A stretch of 11,093 nt of DNA from an uncultured bacterium (lineage in GTDB: Bacteria; Spirochaetota; Spirochaetia; Sphaerochaetales; Sphaerochaetaceae): assembly GCA_905215015.1 (NCBI GenBank), contig CAJMOS010000100.1, positions 1 through 11,093 on the forward strand. Reading direction: 5' to 3'. Position numbers and translations under genes: made by a program. Each line of letters opens with the position of its first letter. The stretch's first letter is position 1. This document shows positions 1 to 6,781 of the stretch, one piece after another. The notes beneath the pieces were generated by a model that made no database searches, was not told the DNA's origin, and saw nothing but the letters and a program-made list of their open reading frames with translations.

Positions 1-658
1 CTGGGTTCCCCGGCAGATTGGCCATGCCATCCGCATCTCCATTCCGGTGGCGGTCGAGCGCTTGGTACAGAACGGGGCCCAGGTGGTCAGTACCAGGATT
101 GTCAGCCCATTGGGCGCCACAGCCCTCGCGGCGAACTCCTTTGCCGTGACAGCGGAAAGCATCTGCTATATGCCGGCGTATGGCGTGCAGGATGCATCCG
201 CCACCATCGTCGGGCAATGCGTGGGCGCCGAACGTCCCGAGATGGCCCACAGGCTTGCCTGGCTGACCAGTATCCTGGGCATGCTGCTGATGGTGGCCAT
301 CGGGGCCCTGATGTTCCTGTTCGCCCCGGAGATGATCGGGCTGATTTCTCCCGACGAGGAAATCCGCGCGTTGGGCGCTGCCGTCCTGAGGATCGAGGCC
401 TTCGCCGAACCGATGTTCGGTGCCTCGATCATCATCACTGGTGCGATGCGTGGAGCGGGAGACACCGTCGGGCCCACGCTGTTGAACCTGGTCAGCATGT
501 GGCTGGTCCGTATCCCGCTTGCCGCCATGCTCGCCCCGCATATCGGGCTTATGGGAGTATGGATTGCCATGTGCGTGGAGCTCAACATCAGGGGAATCCT
601 GTTCCTCGTCCGGCTTTCAGGCAACGCTTGGTTGAAGAAGGCACAAAAGATTGCATAA
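1..658 (+). CDS. MATE-family multidrug/Na+ efflux transporter, C-terminal part (partial at left edge)
   Basis: The reading frame is open from base 2 to the TAA at 656-658, so the gene enters from outside the window and only about 218 C-terminal residues are present. The segment has alternating long hydrophobic helices (for example LLMVAIGALMFLF, LLNLVSMWLVRIPLAAML and GLMGVWIAMCVELNIRGILF). It also has the MATE signature GAMRGAGDTVGPTL near the start of the last helices, followed by the usual Trp-Leu-Val-Arg-Ile-Pro stretch and a short basic tail (WLKKAQKIA). MATE proteins are inner-membrane antiporters of 12 helices and about 450 residues that expel drugs or metabolites using H+ or Na+; what is seen here corresponds to the C-terminal half. 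The GTG at 47 is internal, because homology continues upstream of it. No GC-rich terminator follows; the downstream bases are AT-rich. The family call is firm, the substrate unknown. Confidence 0.88.
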   Translation, partial: WVPRQIGHAIRISIPVAVERLVQNGAQVVSTRIVSPLGATALAANSFAVTAESICYMPAYGVQDASATIVGQCVGAERPEMAHRLAWLTSILGMLLMVAIGALMFLFAPEMIGLISPDEEIRALGAAVLRIEAFAEPMFGASIIITGAMRGAGDTVGPTLLNLVSMWLVRIPLAAMLAPHIGLMGVWIAMCVELNIRGILFLVRLSGNAWLKKAQKIA

Positions 659-675
659 GTGTTATAATAATAACA

Positions 676-691
676 ATAAAAATATTTTTAT
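676..691. repeat. AT-only perfect palindrome upstream of the ABC importer promoter
   Basis: ATAAAAATATTTTTAT is a perfect 16-bp palindrome. It is nested inside a larger inverted repeat (GTTATAA at 661-667 against TTATAAC at 688-694) and lies just upstream of the -35 box at 698. It could be an UP-like or curved element, a weak AT-rich terminator for the MATE gene, or an operator. The sequence alone does not decide. Confidence 0.35.
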
Positions 692-697
692 AACATA

Positions 698-726
698 TTG
701 ACTAAAATTTGCCATAGCTGTACAAC
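698..726 (+). promoter_or_regulatory. sigma-70-like promoter of the amino-acid ABC importer operon
   Basis: TTGACT (698-703, 5/6 to consensus), a 17-bp spacer, and TACAAC (721-726, 4/6). The predicted transcript start near 733 leaves a leader of about 30 nt. A clear ribosome-binding site, AAGGAG at 751-756, sits 8 nt before the ATG at 765. The upstream sequence is very AT-rich, as expected for an UP-like element. Confidence 0.55.
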
Positions 727-764
727 ATCTTCGTCATACTGAAATACGACAAGGAGATATTCCT

Positions 765-1610
765 ATGAAAAAGATTGCTTTGGTTTTTGCTGCGTTGCTT
801 GCCGGTACCCTCGCGTTCGCGAACGGCAACTCGGAGAAGGCTTCCCAGTCCGCCAGCGCCACTCCGACCCTGAAGGTCGCCATGGAGTGCGGATACGCTC
901 CCTACAACTGGACCCAGCCGACTGACGCCAATGGGGCGGTGCGCATCGATGGTTCGACCGAATATGCCTATGGATATGATGTCATGATGGCGAAGCTGAT
1001 TGCCGGGAAGCTCGGCCGCGAGCTGCACATCGTCAAGCTTGACTGGGATTCCCTGGTTCCCGCCGTCCAGTCCGGCACGGTCGACTGCGTCATCGCCGGC
1101 CAGTCCATCACCAGCGAGCGCCTGCAGATGGTCGACTTCACCACGCCGTACTACTATGCTTCCGTGGTGACGCTGGTCAACAAGGATGGCAAATATGCCG
1201 ACGCGAAGGGTCTTTCCGACCTTGCCGGCGCTACCGCCACCAGCCAGCTCGGCACCATCTGGTATGACAAGTGCCTTCCCCAGATTCCGAACGGCAACAT
1301 CCTTGCCGCCCAGGAGTCCGCTCCCGCCATGCTGGTCGCCCTGAACAGCAAGAGGGTCGATGTGGTCTGCACCGACATGCCGACCGCGCAGGCTGCCGTG
1401 ATCGCCTATCCCAACATGAAGATCCTTGACTTCACCGGCACCAGCGATGACTATCAGGTCAGCCAGGAGGATATCAACATCGGCGTGTCCGTCTCCAAGA
1501 AGAACCCCGAGCTGACCGCGGCCATCAACAACGTGCTGAAAGACCTGACGGTGGATGACTTCAATCGCATGATGAACGAAGCCATCAGCGTCCAGCCGCT
1601 GTCCAACTGA
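765..1610 (+). CDS. Amino-acid ABC transporter, periplasmic substrate-binding protein (family 3)
   Basis: A 281-residue protein with a classic Sec signal peptide (MKK, a hydrophobic core at residues 4-17, likely cut after AFA at 19). The mature start is NGNSEKASQ, a Ser/Ala-rich linker of a kind common in spirochaete binding proteins. There is no Cys near the cleavage site, so it looks secreted rather than lipid-anchored. The body is a type-II periplasmic binding fold: GYAPYNW (43-49), YGYDVMMAKLIAGKLG (69-84), then WDSLVPAVQSGTVDCVIAG (94-112) and SITSERLQMVDFTTPYYY. Arg119 in that last motif is the usual ligand carboxylate contact, and Asp204 in CTDMPTA is the likely amino-group contact. 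The family delivers polar amino acids to a His/Gln/Glu-type importer. It starts at an ATG with a strong ribosome-binding site, and the permease and ATPase follow directly. The exact ligand (for example Gln, Glu, Arg or Cys) cannot be read from the sequence. Confidence 0.93.
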   Translation: MKKIALVFAALLAGTLAFANGNSEKASQSASATPTLKVAMECGYAPYNWTQPTDANGAVRIDGSTEYAYGYDVMMAKLIAGKLGRELHIVKLDWDSLVPAVQSGTVDCVIAGQSITSERLQMVDFTTPYYYASVVTLVNKDGKYADAKGLSDLAGATATSQLGTIWYDKCLPQIPNGNILAAQESAPAMLVALNSKRVDVVCTDMPTAQAAVIAYPNMKILDFTGTSDDYQVSQEDINIGVSVSKKNPELTAAINNVLKDLTVDDFNRMMNEAISVQPLSN

Positions 1611-1620
1611 GGTTCCTTGC

Positions 1621-2418
1621 ATGATTGCGGACATGAATTTCCTGCAACGTGTGATCTACATCTTCCACACGTATGCTGCTTCTCTTGCCAAAGGGACGTG
1701 GACGACCATGGCTATCGCCGTGGTTTGCACGGCCCTTGGCTGTGTCATCGGCTTTGCCGTGGGTGTCGTCCAGACCATCGAGCTGAAACATCACGCTTCA
1801 GTCGTCAAGCGGGCGCTTCTCAAAGTGGTCAAAGCCCTTCTTACCGCATACGTCGAGTTCTTCCGTGGTACCCCGATGATGCTGCAGGCCGCATTCATCT
1901 ACTATGGCGCCGCCCAGCTTTTCTCAGTCAATCTCGGCATGTGGCAGGCTGCCATTCTGATTGTTTCCATCAACACCGGCGCCTATATGGCCGAGACGGT
2001 GCGTGGCGGAATCCTCAGCGTCGACCCGGGACAGAAGGAAGGGGCGAAGGCCATCGGCATGACCCATCTGCAGACCATGCTCTACGTGGTGCTTCCCCAG
2101 GCCCTGCGCAACATCATGCCGCAGATCGGCAACAACCTGATCATCAACATCAAGGATACCTGCGTCCTCTCCATCATCGGCACCGTCGAGCTTTTCTTCA
2201 CGTTCAAAAGCATTTCCGGCGCGCTGTACACCTATTTCGAGGCGGCCACGGTGACGCTGATCATCTACTTCATCCTGACCTTCACCTGTTCGCGCATCCT
2301 CAGGGCGGTCGAGCGGAAGATGGACGGTCCGGCCGATTATGACCTGGCCTCGACCGATACCCTGGAGTTCACCAGCGGTATGACCACCTATGACGCCAAG
2401 AGCGGGAGGAACCTGTAA
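1621..2418 (+). CDS. Amino-acid ABC transporter, permease (HisM/GlnP type)
   Basis: A 265-residue inner-membrane protein with about five hydrophobic helices (about residues 29-50, 75-100, 107-120, 150-195, 207-224). The conserved cytoplasmic EAA loop (EGAKAIGMTHLQTMLYVVLP, 140-159, continuing QALRNIMPQIGNN) couples the permease to the ATPase. FFRGTPMMLQ (80-89) and AYMAETVRGGI (121-131) are further family hallmarks. The gene begins 10 nt after the binding-protein stop, and a GAGG overlapping that TGA (1609-1612) gives an 8-nt spacing to this ATG; an ATG at 1633 is a possible alternative. Only one permease gene is present, so the channel is probably a homodimer. A hydrophilic tail of about 30 residues after the last helix (from about residue 234) is longer than usual for the family. 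Confidence 0.93.
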   Translation: MIADMNFLQRVIYIFHTYAASLAKGTWTTMAIAVVCTALGCVIGFAVGVVQTIELKHHASVVKRALLKVVKALLTAYVEFFRGTPMMLQAAFIYYGAAQLFSVNLGMWQAAILIVSINTGAYMAETVRGGILSVDPGQKEGAKAIGMTHLQTMLYVVLPQALRNIMPQIGNNLIINIKDTCVLSIIGTVELFFTFKSISGALYTYFEAATVTLIIYFILTFTCSRILRAVERKMDGPADYDLASTDTLEFTSGMTTYDAKSGRNL

Positions 2419-3149
2419 TGAGTATCCTTGAAATCCATCATCTCTCAAAGACCTTCGGCTCCCACGAGGTCCTGCGCGACATCGACTTCCAGGTCAACCA
2501 GGGAGACGTGACGACCATCATCGGTGCTTCCGGTTCGGGCAAGAGCACGCTGCTGCGCTGCATCAACCTGCTTGAGGAGCCGACCAGCGGCCGGATTGTC
2601 TTCGAGGGAAAGGATGTGGACGACAGCGACCTTGACGAGGCTGCCTACCGCTCGAAGGTCGGCATGGTGTTCCAGTCCTTCAACCTGTTCAACAACATGA
2701 GCGTGATCGAGAACTGCATGATCGGACAGATCAAGGTGCTGCACCGCGACAAGGCGGCAGCGAGGACCAAGGCGCTCCAGTATCTGGAGCACGTCGGCAT
2801 GGGCGCCTACATCAACGCCAAGCCCCGCCAGCTTTCCGGCGGCCAGAAGCAACGTGTGGCCATCGCCCGCGCCCTTGCCATGGACCCGGCAGTGCTGCTC
2901 TTCGATGAACCGACCAGCGCCCTCGACCCTGAAATGGTGGGAGAGGTGCTTCAGGTCATGCAGCAGCTTGCGGAAAGCGGCATGACGATGCTGGTGGTCA
3001 CCCACGAGATGCGTTTCGCCGAGGAGGTCTCCAAACGGGTCATCTTCATGGCCGACGGCCGCATTGAGGAGGATGGCACCCCCGAGGAGATCTTCAGGCA
3101 TCCGAAGAGTCCCAAGACGGCAGACTTCCTCTCCCGGTACCACGGTTGA
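2418..3149 (+). CDS. Amino-acid ABC transporter, ATP-binding protein (GlnQ/HisP type)
   Basis: A 243-residue, full-length GlnQ-type ATPase that powers import of a polar amino acid. Visible motifs in order: Walker A GASGSGKST (36-44, Ala where Pro is usual at 37), Q-loop MVFQSFNLF (Gln86), ABC signature LSGGQKQRVAIARALA (139-154), Walker B LLFDEP with catalytic Glu164, D-loop SALDPE (167-172), and H-loop VTHEM (His196). The ATG shares one base with the permease TAA (TAATG at 2416-2420). A GGGAGG at 2404-2409 gives 8-nt spacing, so the two genes are translationally coupled. It is the last gene of the operon: a strong intrinsic terminator starts 20 nt after the stop. Confidence 0.96.
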   Translation: MSILEIHHLSKTFGSHEVLRDIDFQVNQGDVTTIIGASGSGKSTLLRCINLLEEPTSGRIVFEGKDVDDSDLDEAAYRSKVGMVFQSFNLFNNMSVIENCMIGQIKVLHRDKAAARTKALQYLEHVGMGAYINAKPRQLSGGQKQRVAIARALAMDPAVLLFDEPTSALDPEMVGEVLQVMQQLAESGMTMLVVTHEMRFAEEVSKRVIFMADGRIEEDGTPEEIFRHPKSPKTADFLSRYHG

Positions 3150-3168
3150 AGCCAAGGGAAACCGCCAG

Positions 3169-3202
3169 TCCTTCCACACGCCAATGTGGAAGGATTTTTT
3201 TT
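3169..3202 (+). terminator. Rho-independent terminator of the ABC importer operon
   Basis: A perfect 10-bp stem (TCCTTCCACA at 3169-3178 pairing with TGTGGAAGGA at 3185-3194), a 6-nt loop (CGCCAA) and an uninterrupted run of eight T (3195-3202). It lies 20 nt after the ATPase stop codon. Confidence 0.95.
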
Positions 3203-3430
3203 GTTCACTTATAGGAAGAAAACCGCAAAAAGGGGAGAGAGAAGCCCCTGAAAATGCCTATCCAAAGCGAAAAAACGTACATTTTTTGGAATAAATAAAG
3301 CAACTACTGCATTTAAAGAAACCAAGAAAATGCGGAAATACTGCATAATTTCATGAAAATGCGTTAATCAAGCAAATCTGTACGCATAAAATTGAGATAT
3401 ACATAAATATTTTCAAAGAATTTACTTTTG
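3203..3430. other. AT-rich gene-free region between the ABC operon and gdhA
   Basis: No convincing reading frame with a ribosome-binding site is seen on either strand, and the composition drops sharply to AT-rich. Visible structure: a weak hairpin (AGGGG at 3231-3235, CCCCT at 3245-3249), two copies of ACTGCAT (3306-3312, 3340-3346), two copies of GAAAATGCG (3326-3334, 3355-3363), and an ATGCGT/ACGCAT inverted pair (3359-3364, 3382-3387). The last 40 bases before the gdhA -35 box are almost pure A/T and could act as an UP element. The likely role is regulatory DNA for gdhA. A small RNA cannot be excluded. Confidence 0.5.
3306..3363. repeat. Paired short direct repeats upstream of gdhA
   Basis: ACTGCAT followed by GAAAATGCG occurs twice in the same order: 3306-3312 with 3326-3334, and 3340-3346 with 3355-3363. 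The copies of each word start 34 and 29 bases apart, close to three turns of the helix. They lie 70-125 bp upstream of the gdhA promoter, a position suited to activator sites. Function is inferred from position only. Confidence 0.35.
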
Positions 3431-3459
3431 TTGACATTGAAACATCGTTTCAATAGCAT
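3431..3459 (+). promoter_or_regulatory. gdhA promoter with a palindromic operator filling the -35/-10 spacer
   Basis: A perfect -35 TTGACA (3431-3436), a 17-bp spacer and a -10 TAGCAT (3454-3459, 4/6). The spacer (3437-3453) is itself an exact inverted repeat, TTGAAAC-ATC-GTTTCAA, with 7-bp arms. A protein bound there would block RNA polymerase directly, so it is a strong candidate repressor operator. The half-site TGAAAC resembles those of LacI/GalR-type regulators, though the 3-bp centre is not typical and no LacI protein lies in the window. The predicted start near 3466 leaves a leader of only about 15 nt that begins with the ribosome-binding site. Confidence 0.7.
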
Positions 3460-3480
3460 CGTTTCCAGAGGTGAGTGCCT

Positions 3481-4818
3481 ATGTATGATTTGGAAGCGTT
3501 TATGAAGGAATTGGAACGGAAGAATCCCGACCAGCCCGAGTTCATCCAGGCGGTGCGCGGAGTGCTTTCCAGCATTATCGACCTGGTCAATAGCAACCCT
3601 GTGTACGAGAAGAATCGTATTCTGGAGCGCATGACGGAACCTGACAGGATCCTGCAGTTCCGTGTCGAGTGGGAGAACGACAAGGGCGAGCTGGAGGTCA
3701 ACCGCGCATGGCGGGTCCAGTTCAACAATGCGATCGGACCATACAAAGGCGGCACACGGTTTACGAAGAACCTGACCTTGGGCACCTTGAAGTTCCTGGC
3801 TTTCGAGCAGACATTCAAGAACAGCCTGACCACCCTTCCCATGGGTGGCGGCAAAGGCGGCTGCGATTTCGACCCGGCAGGCAAGAGCGACCGGGAGATC
3901 ATGCGTTTCTGCCGTGCCTACATGATGGAGCTGCAGAAATATATCGGGCCGGATACCGACGTCCCGGCCGGAGACCTTGGCTGCGGGGGGCGCGAGATCG
4001 GCTACATGTACGGCATGTACAAGCAGATCAAGACCGAGAACACCGGCGTGCTCACGGGAAAGGACATGAGTTTCGGCGGATCGATCCTGCGGCCGGAGGC
4101 TACCGGCTATGGCGCCATCTACTTCGCCGAGGAGATGCTGAAGGACCGCGGCGACACGCTTGAGGGCAAGCGCATCGCCATCAGCGGCTACGGAAACGTG
4201 GCCTGGGGTGTCGCCAAGAAGGCATCCCAGCTGGGGGCCAAGGTAGTCACCCTGAGCGGGCGCAAAGGGTACGTGCTGGACGAGGAGGGGGTCGGAACCC
4301 AGGAGAAGTGGGACTTCCTGGAAGCGCTCCGCGCCTCGAACACCGGCAATGTGGAAGCGTATGCCAAGCGCTTCGGCGCCAAGTTCTTCCCCGGCGAGAA
4401 GCCCTGGGGCGTGAAGTGCGACATGGCGTTCCCCTGCGCCAGCCAGAACGAGCTCGACCTTGAGGATGCCAGGAAGCTGGTCGCTGGCGGCTGCAAGTAT
4501 GTCGTCGAGTCAAGCAACATGGGCGATACTCCTGAGGCGACCGAATACTTCCAGACACACGGCGTGGCCTTCGCCCCCGGCAAGGCAGCCAACGCGGGCG
4601 GCGTCGCCTGTTCCGGACTGGAGATGAGCCAGGACGCCATGCACTATCGCTGGAGCGCGGCGGAAGTGGACGAAAAGCTCCATGAGATCATGCAGTCCAT
4701 CCACAAGGCCTGCGTCGATTACGGCCGCAGGGCGGACGGTACGGTCGACTACGTCCGGGGAGCCAACACAGCTTCCTTCAAGCACGTAGCCGACACCATG
4801 CTGAAGCTTGGCTACTGA
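3481..4818 (+). CDS. gdhA: NADP-type glutamate dehydrogenase (hexameric)
   Basis: A cytoplasmic enzyme that interconverts 2-oxoglutarate plus ammonia and glutamate. It is 445 residues from this ATG, the usual length for bacterial hexameric GdhA. Motifs: FNNAIGPYKGGTRF (81-94, substrate Lys89), LPMGGGKGGCDFDP (119-132, catalytic Lys125), IGPDTDVPAGDLGCGGREIG (155-174, catalytic Asp165), LRPEATGYGAIYF (203-215), and the Rossmann nucleotide loop AISGYGNVAWGVA (233-245). The ATG at 3481 is preferred over a GTG at 3475 because GAGGTGA (3468-3474) is ideally spaced for the ATG and too close for the GTG. The cofactor call (NADP) rests on overall similarity to the NADP family. Position 168 is Cys within DLGCGGREIG, where Val is common. 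It is monocistronic, with its own promoter and terminator. The neighbouring amino-acid importer fits a role in nitrogen or amino-acid metabolism. Confidence 0.96.
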   Translation: MYDLEAFMKELERKNPDQPEFIQAVRGVLSSIIDLVNSNPVYEKNRILERMTEPDRILQFRVEWENDKGELEVNRAWRVQFNNAIGPYKGGTRFTKNLTLGTLKFLAFEQTFKNSLTTLPMGGGKGGCDFDPAGKSDREIMRFCRAYMMELQKYIGPDTDVPAGDLGCGGREIGYMYGMYKQIKTENTGVLTGKDMSFGGSILRPEATGYGAIYFAEEMLKDRGDTLEGKRIAISGYGNVAWGVAKKASQLGAKVVTLSGRKGYVLDEEGVGTQEKWDFLEALRASNTGNVEAYAKRFGAKFFPGEKPWGVKCDMAFPCASQNELDLEDARKLVAGGCKYVVESSNMGDTPEATEYFQTHGVAFAPGKAANAGGVACSGLEMSQDAMHYRWSAAEVDEKLHEIMQSIHKACVDYGRRADGTVDYVRGANTASFKHVADTMLKLGY

Positions 4819-4841
4819 TCCTTTGTCCAGCCGGACAAGAC

Positions 4842-4877
4842 AATGGGGAAGCGCGCGCTTCCCCATTCCTTTTCCTT
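4842..4877 (+). terminator. Terminator hairpin of gdhA (26-bp perfect palindrome)
   Basis: Positions 4842-4867 form a perfect palindrome: 11-bp arms (AATGGGGAAGC pairing with GCTTCCCCATT) around GCGC, followed by the pyrimidine tract CCTTTTCCTT. A smaller hairpin (TTGTCC 4823-4828, GGACAA 4833-4838) precedes it, directly after the stop. The T-run is interrupted. The hairpin also lies beyond the end of the convergent purH-type gene and may block read-through from either side, although no T-run follows it on the - strand. Confidence 0.75.
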
Positions 4878-4894
4878 GTTACGCATGTGAAAGA

Positions 4895-6061
4895 TCAATG
4901 ATGGAAAAGCCTGATCTTGTTGCAGACCATGACCATGCCGTACTGGTTGCAGGCCTCAAGGACCAGGTCGTCGCGGAGCGACCCTCCTGGCTGGACGATG
5001 AAGCCGACGCCGCTCATATGGGCGCGGTCGATATTGTCGCGGAAGGGAAAGAAGGCGTCGCTTGCCAGCGATACATCGCTGTGGGCGGCGAGGATCTGGC
5101 GCTTTTCTTCCCAGCTGTACTTTTCCGGCTTCTCGGTGAAATAGGTTCTCCAGTCATTGCTTTCGGGATGGTCGGCCAGGAACTGCTCGACGGCGTTGTC
5201 CTTGTCGTTGCGGGAAAGACCCTCGCGGTAGGGAAGGTGAAGCGCCCGTTCGCTTTGCCGCAGGAACCAGCGGTCGGCCTTCTCGCCGGCAAGGCGGGTG
5301 CAGTGGATGCGGCTCTGCTGGCCTGCTCCGACACCGATAGTCTGGCCGTGATAGGCATAGCAGACCGAGTTGGACTGGGTGTACTTCAAGGCAACCATGG
5401 CGACGATCAGGTCCCTCTTGGCCTTTTCGGGAATCTTCTTGTTTTCGGTGACGACCGGCTCAAGCGCTGATCCGTCCAGCTTGGCGTCGTTGTAGTGTTG
5501 CTCGAAGGTGATCCCGTAGATTTCCCGATGGTCGAGCGCCGGACGCCGGTAGTCCGGGTCGATCTGCAGGATGCAGTACTGCCCCTGTTTCTTCTGCTCC
5601 AGGAGCGCCAAAGCCTCCGGCTCGAAACCGGGAGCGATGACACCATCGCTGACCTCGCGCTTGATCACTTTCGCGGTGGAGAGGTCGCACACATCCGAAA
5701 GGCTGACGAAATCGCCGAACGAGGACATCCGGTCCGCTCCGCGCGCCCGGATATAGGCGATGGCGAGCGGACTTGGCTTGCTTTTGTCAGAAAGGAAATA
5801 CATCTCCCTTTCGGTCTGGGTGAGCGGCACCGCCACCGCCGCGCCGGCCGGCGAGACATGCTTGAAGCTGGCCGCGGCAGGCAGATGGAGGTTCTCCTTT
5901 AGCTCGCTGACCAGCTGCCAGCCGTTCAGCGCGTCCAGCAGGTTGATGTATCCGGGTCTCCCATTCAGCACGGTGAAGGGAAGGTCCCTGCCGTCCTGCA
6001 TGAAGACGCGCGCTGGTTTCTGGTTCGGATTGCATCCATATTTCAACTCGAGTGATTGCAT
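4895..6061 (-). CDS. purH: AICAR formyltransferase, stand-alone (C-terminal half of classical PurH)
   Basis: A 388-residue cytoplasmic enzyme that transfers the formyl group of 10-formyl-tetrahydrofolate to AICAR, giving FAICAR in the penultimate step of IMP synthesis. In most bacteria this domain is fused behind an MGS-like IMP cyclohydrolase domain; here the N-terminal cyclohydrolase is absent and the protein starts with the transformylase (SLELKYGCNPNQKPARVF). Motifs: SFKHVSPAGAAVA (65-77) with the catalytic Lys67-His68 pair, RMSSFGDFVSLSD (111-123), DGVIAPGFEPEALALL (139-154), GVGAGQQSRIHCTRLAG (243-259), SDAFFPFRDNID (334-345), and QPGGSLRDD (357-365). The ATG is 1 nt after the TGA of the IMP cyclohydrolase gene, with GGGAG 6 nt upstream, so the two are translated together. 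The open frame continues upstream of this ATG to 6514, but that part overlaps the cyclohydrolase gene in another frame and is not coding. Confidence 0.95.
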   Translation of the reverse strand: MQSLELKYGCNPNQKPARVFMQDGRDLPFTVLNGRPGYINLLDALNGWQLVSELKENLHLPAAASFKHVSPAGAAVAVPLTQTEREMYFLSDKSKPSPLAIAYIRARGADRMSSFGDFVSLSDVCDLSTAKVIKREVSDGVIAPGFEPEALALLEQKKQGQYCILQIDPDYRRPALDHREIYGITFEQHYNDAKLDGSALEPVVTENKKIPEKAKRDLIVAMVALKYTQSNSVCYAYHGQTIGVGAGQQSRIHCTRLAGEKADRWFLRQSERALHLPYREGLSRNDKDNAVEQFLADHPESNDWRTYFTEKPEKYSWEEKRQILAAHSDVSLASDAFFPFRDNIDRAHMSGVGFIVQPGGSLRDDLVLEACNQYGMVMVCNKIRLFHH

Positions 6062-6062
6062 C

Positions 6063-6734
6063 TCAGTCTCCCAAATGCTTGTTGTACATGTGCTGCCAGA
6101 ACACGTCGATCTGCCTGACAACCAAAGAAATCCTGTTGCGTGGATCCAGGCTTGCCCACAGCTGGCTGCCGATTTCCCCGATGGTTCCCGGCACAGCCAC
6201 TTGGCGGGGCTCTCCTTCCCAGGAGGGAAGGGGGTCGCCGTCGGTGACATAGGTGGTGAGGTAGCGAGCCTCGCCGGGCGTGTAGCCGTAGGTGAAGAAA
6301 TCCCGGTCGCACCCGCCATCCTCCGGATTCCGCCGGAGAATGGCCATCTCGAATCCCCCTTTCCCCAGCAACGCGCTGATCCGGGGGGTGTAGGAGGGAG
6401 CGTCAGGCTCGTAGGTGCGTCTGCGCAGCGCGTCGCGGAACCCGCCGGTCTCGAGGATGGTCTGGGTCTGGTCTCCGTTGGTGACAAGGGTGCCGCCATC
6501 CAGCTCACCCACACACTGGTAGATGATCAACGAGGGGTCCTTGACCTTCGCCGCGTCAAAGGGAGCCGTGAATACCTTGGTCCCCTCTATCCGCAGGATC
6601 CGGTTCTGGCTGTTCTCCGACCTGCCCATGAGGAAATAGGCGAAAAAGCGACGGCCCTCTTCCGTCATGCCGGCCACGATGCCGCGGCCTGGATAGCGAT
6701 TGCCCCGAAGAGCATCGAAAAGCGTGGTAGCCAT
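6063..6734 (-). CDS. IMP cyclohydrolase, stand-alone PF07826 (PurO-like) type
   Basis: A 223-residue enzyme that closes FAICAR to IMP, the last step of de novo purine synthesis. It belongs to the fold first known from archaeal PurO and is unrelated to the MGS-like cyclohydrolase domain of ordinary PurH. Conserved features: NRYPGRGIVAGMTEEG (12-27), the FLMGRSENSQNRIL block (34-47), TNGDQT (85-90), EPDAPSYTPRI (109-119), and a C-terminal YVTDGDPLPSWEGEP segment. The start at 6734 is chosen because AGGA lies 8 nt upstream and the family begins with a short segment before NRYPGRG; an in-frame TTG at 6767 and ATG at 6743 are less likely. The next gene downstream supplies the preceding formyl transfer. 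Upstream, the RHH gene ends 47 nt away with no visible terminator, so a four-gene operon is possible. Confidence 0.93.
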   Translation of the reverse strand: MATTLFDALRGNRYPGRGIVAGMTEEGRRFFAYFLMGRSENSQNRILRIEGTKVFTAPFDAAKVKDPSLIIYQCVGELDGGTLVTNGDQTQTILETGGFRDALRRRTYEPDAPSYTPRISALLGKGGFEMAILRRNPEDGGCDRDFFTYGYTPGEARYLTTYVTDGDPLPSWEGEPRQVAVPGTIGEIGSQLWASLDPRNRISLVVRQIDVFWQHMYNKHLGD

Positions 6735-6781
6735 ATGCCTCATCCTATCGCAATCGGGAACCGGCAATCAATGTGAACTGG

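Noticed and set aside
702..1634. 310-residue open frame on the - strand opposite the binding-protein gene
   Set aside because: It is antisense to a clear binding protein and has no family motifs or start signal; it arises from codon bias.
6062..6514. Upstream extension of the formyltransferase frame on the - strand, giving a 539-residue protein
   Set aside because: The extra residues are low-complexity Pro/Ser/Arg-rich sequence in the antisense-like frame of the IMP cyclohydrolase gene; family homology starts at the ATG at 6061 with a good ribosome-binding site.
5760..6776. 338-residue open frame on the + strand opposite the purine genes
   Set aside because: No ribosome-binding site and no recognisable motifs. 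It is a shadow of the high G/C third-position bias of the two well-supported - strand genes.
6735..6781. Possible promoter TTGATT-18-TAGGAT before the IMP cyclohydrolase gene
   Set aside because: Both boxes match only 4/6 and the transcript would start at or after the ATG, removing the ribosome-binding site.
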